From: a virus | Reading direction: 5' to 3' (one strand) | IMG/VR virus record: IMGVR_UViG_3300045921_000010 | Span: 1 to 43,325 of that record | Length of the DNA stretch: 43,325 nucleotides | Shown here: in pieces, positions 43,218-43,325 of the stretch | Layout of the letters: every line of letters begins with the position of its first letter | Position numbering within the stretch: position 1 is the stretch's first letter | Notes under the pieces: generated by a model | What the model was told of the DNA's origin: nothing | Databases searched by the model: none | The model's input: the letters and a program-made list of their open reading frames with translations, nothing else | Position numbers and translations under genes: made by a program

Positions 43218-43325
43218 AACATTCCTTTCAAGGAAGTCTGACTATCAACACCACAACTTAGGGAAGTTCAACCCACAACGCTGTGCTAGCTGCGCTGTTG
43301 TTTACTACATCCCCTTGACTTTCAG
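43218..43325. other. Short upstream region at window edge
   Basis: About 108 bp upstream of the nucleotidyltransferase gene. It has a ribosome site (AAAGGA), and an imperfect inverted repeat (43281-43307, ACAAC...GTTGT with an inner GTGC/GCGC). No clear sigma-70 promoter is visible. The operon may begin outside the window. Confidence 0.4.

Noticed and set aside
43281-43307. Imperfect inverted repeat upstream of the nucleotidyltransferase gene
   Set aside because: The arms pair in pieces and not as a continuous stem, and no T tract or second copy supports a role.

Overview
The window is one contiguous stretch of a tailed double-stranded DNA phage (or prophage) genome. It is AT-rich and every gene I support lies on the minus strand, so transcription runs from high to low coordinates. 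A lambda-like set of long-tail genes (G/GT-type chaperone pair with a slippery site, a 2407-residue tape measure, a J-like tip protein) and no sheath or baseplate genes point to a siphovirus with a long non-contractile tail. A lipoprotein with a clean lipobox and the small membrane proteins of a lysis cassette suggest a Gram-negative host. I cannot name the host. No integrase, replication gene, endolysin, tRNA or CRISPR array was recognised.

Layout in transcription order. (a) 43217-40332: eight mostly unknown, tightly packed genes headed by a nucleotidyltransferase-fold protein, closed by a strong intrinsic terminator (40300-40246). (b) 40245-39941: AT-rich control region with a candidate promoter. 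(c) 39940-37810: small and large terminase. (d) 37791-36196: small membrane and coiled-coil proteins that look like a holin/lysis cassette. (e) 36186-28974: adhesin-like virion proteins, including a repeat fibre with a carbohydrate-binding-like insert, ending in a lipoprotein (28977-28654). (f) 28652-18318: portal, a MuF/RNA polymerase fusion, scaffold, major capsid protein, connectors, major tail protein. (g) 18268-846: tail chaperones, a gp10-like protein, an attenuator-like terminator, tape measure, tail-tip proteins, the J-like protein and a DUF4376-type protein. (h) 818-345: a GNAT-like acetyltransferase, then a large compound terminator (333-254) and a non-coding region with another promoter-like motif.

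The standout is the 1562-residue protein at 22136-26824. Its N-terminal quarter is a MuF/SPP1-gp7-type head-morphogenesis domain. The rest carries every diagnostic motif of a single-subunit (T7/N4-type) RNA polymerase: DxRxR, motif A D-x-S-x-S-G, motif B R-x3-K-x3-M-x3-Y-G with exact T7 spacing, and motif C HDxF. The gene lies between portal and scaffold, in the normal MuF slot. The simplest reading is a polymerase built into the capsid by its MuF domain and injected with the genome, functionally like the N4 virion RNA polymerase but reached by a different architecture.

Other structure not explained by ordinary gene calling: chains of 9-12 codon micro-ORFs joined by ATGA overlaps before terL, the holin gene and an 83-residue protein gene, two of them generated by tandem duplication of the ribosome-binding/start region; a GGGAAAA -1 frameshift site joining the two tail chaperones; hidden genes of 45 and 25 codons; a sequence motif shared by the two non-coding regions that follow terminators; and strong hairpins between the polymerase-fusion and scaffold genes.
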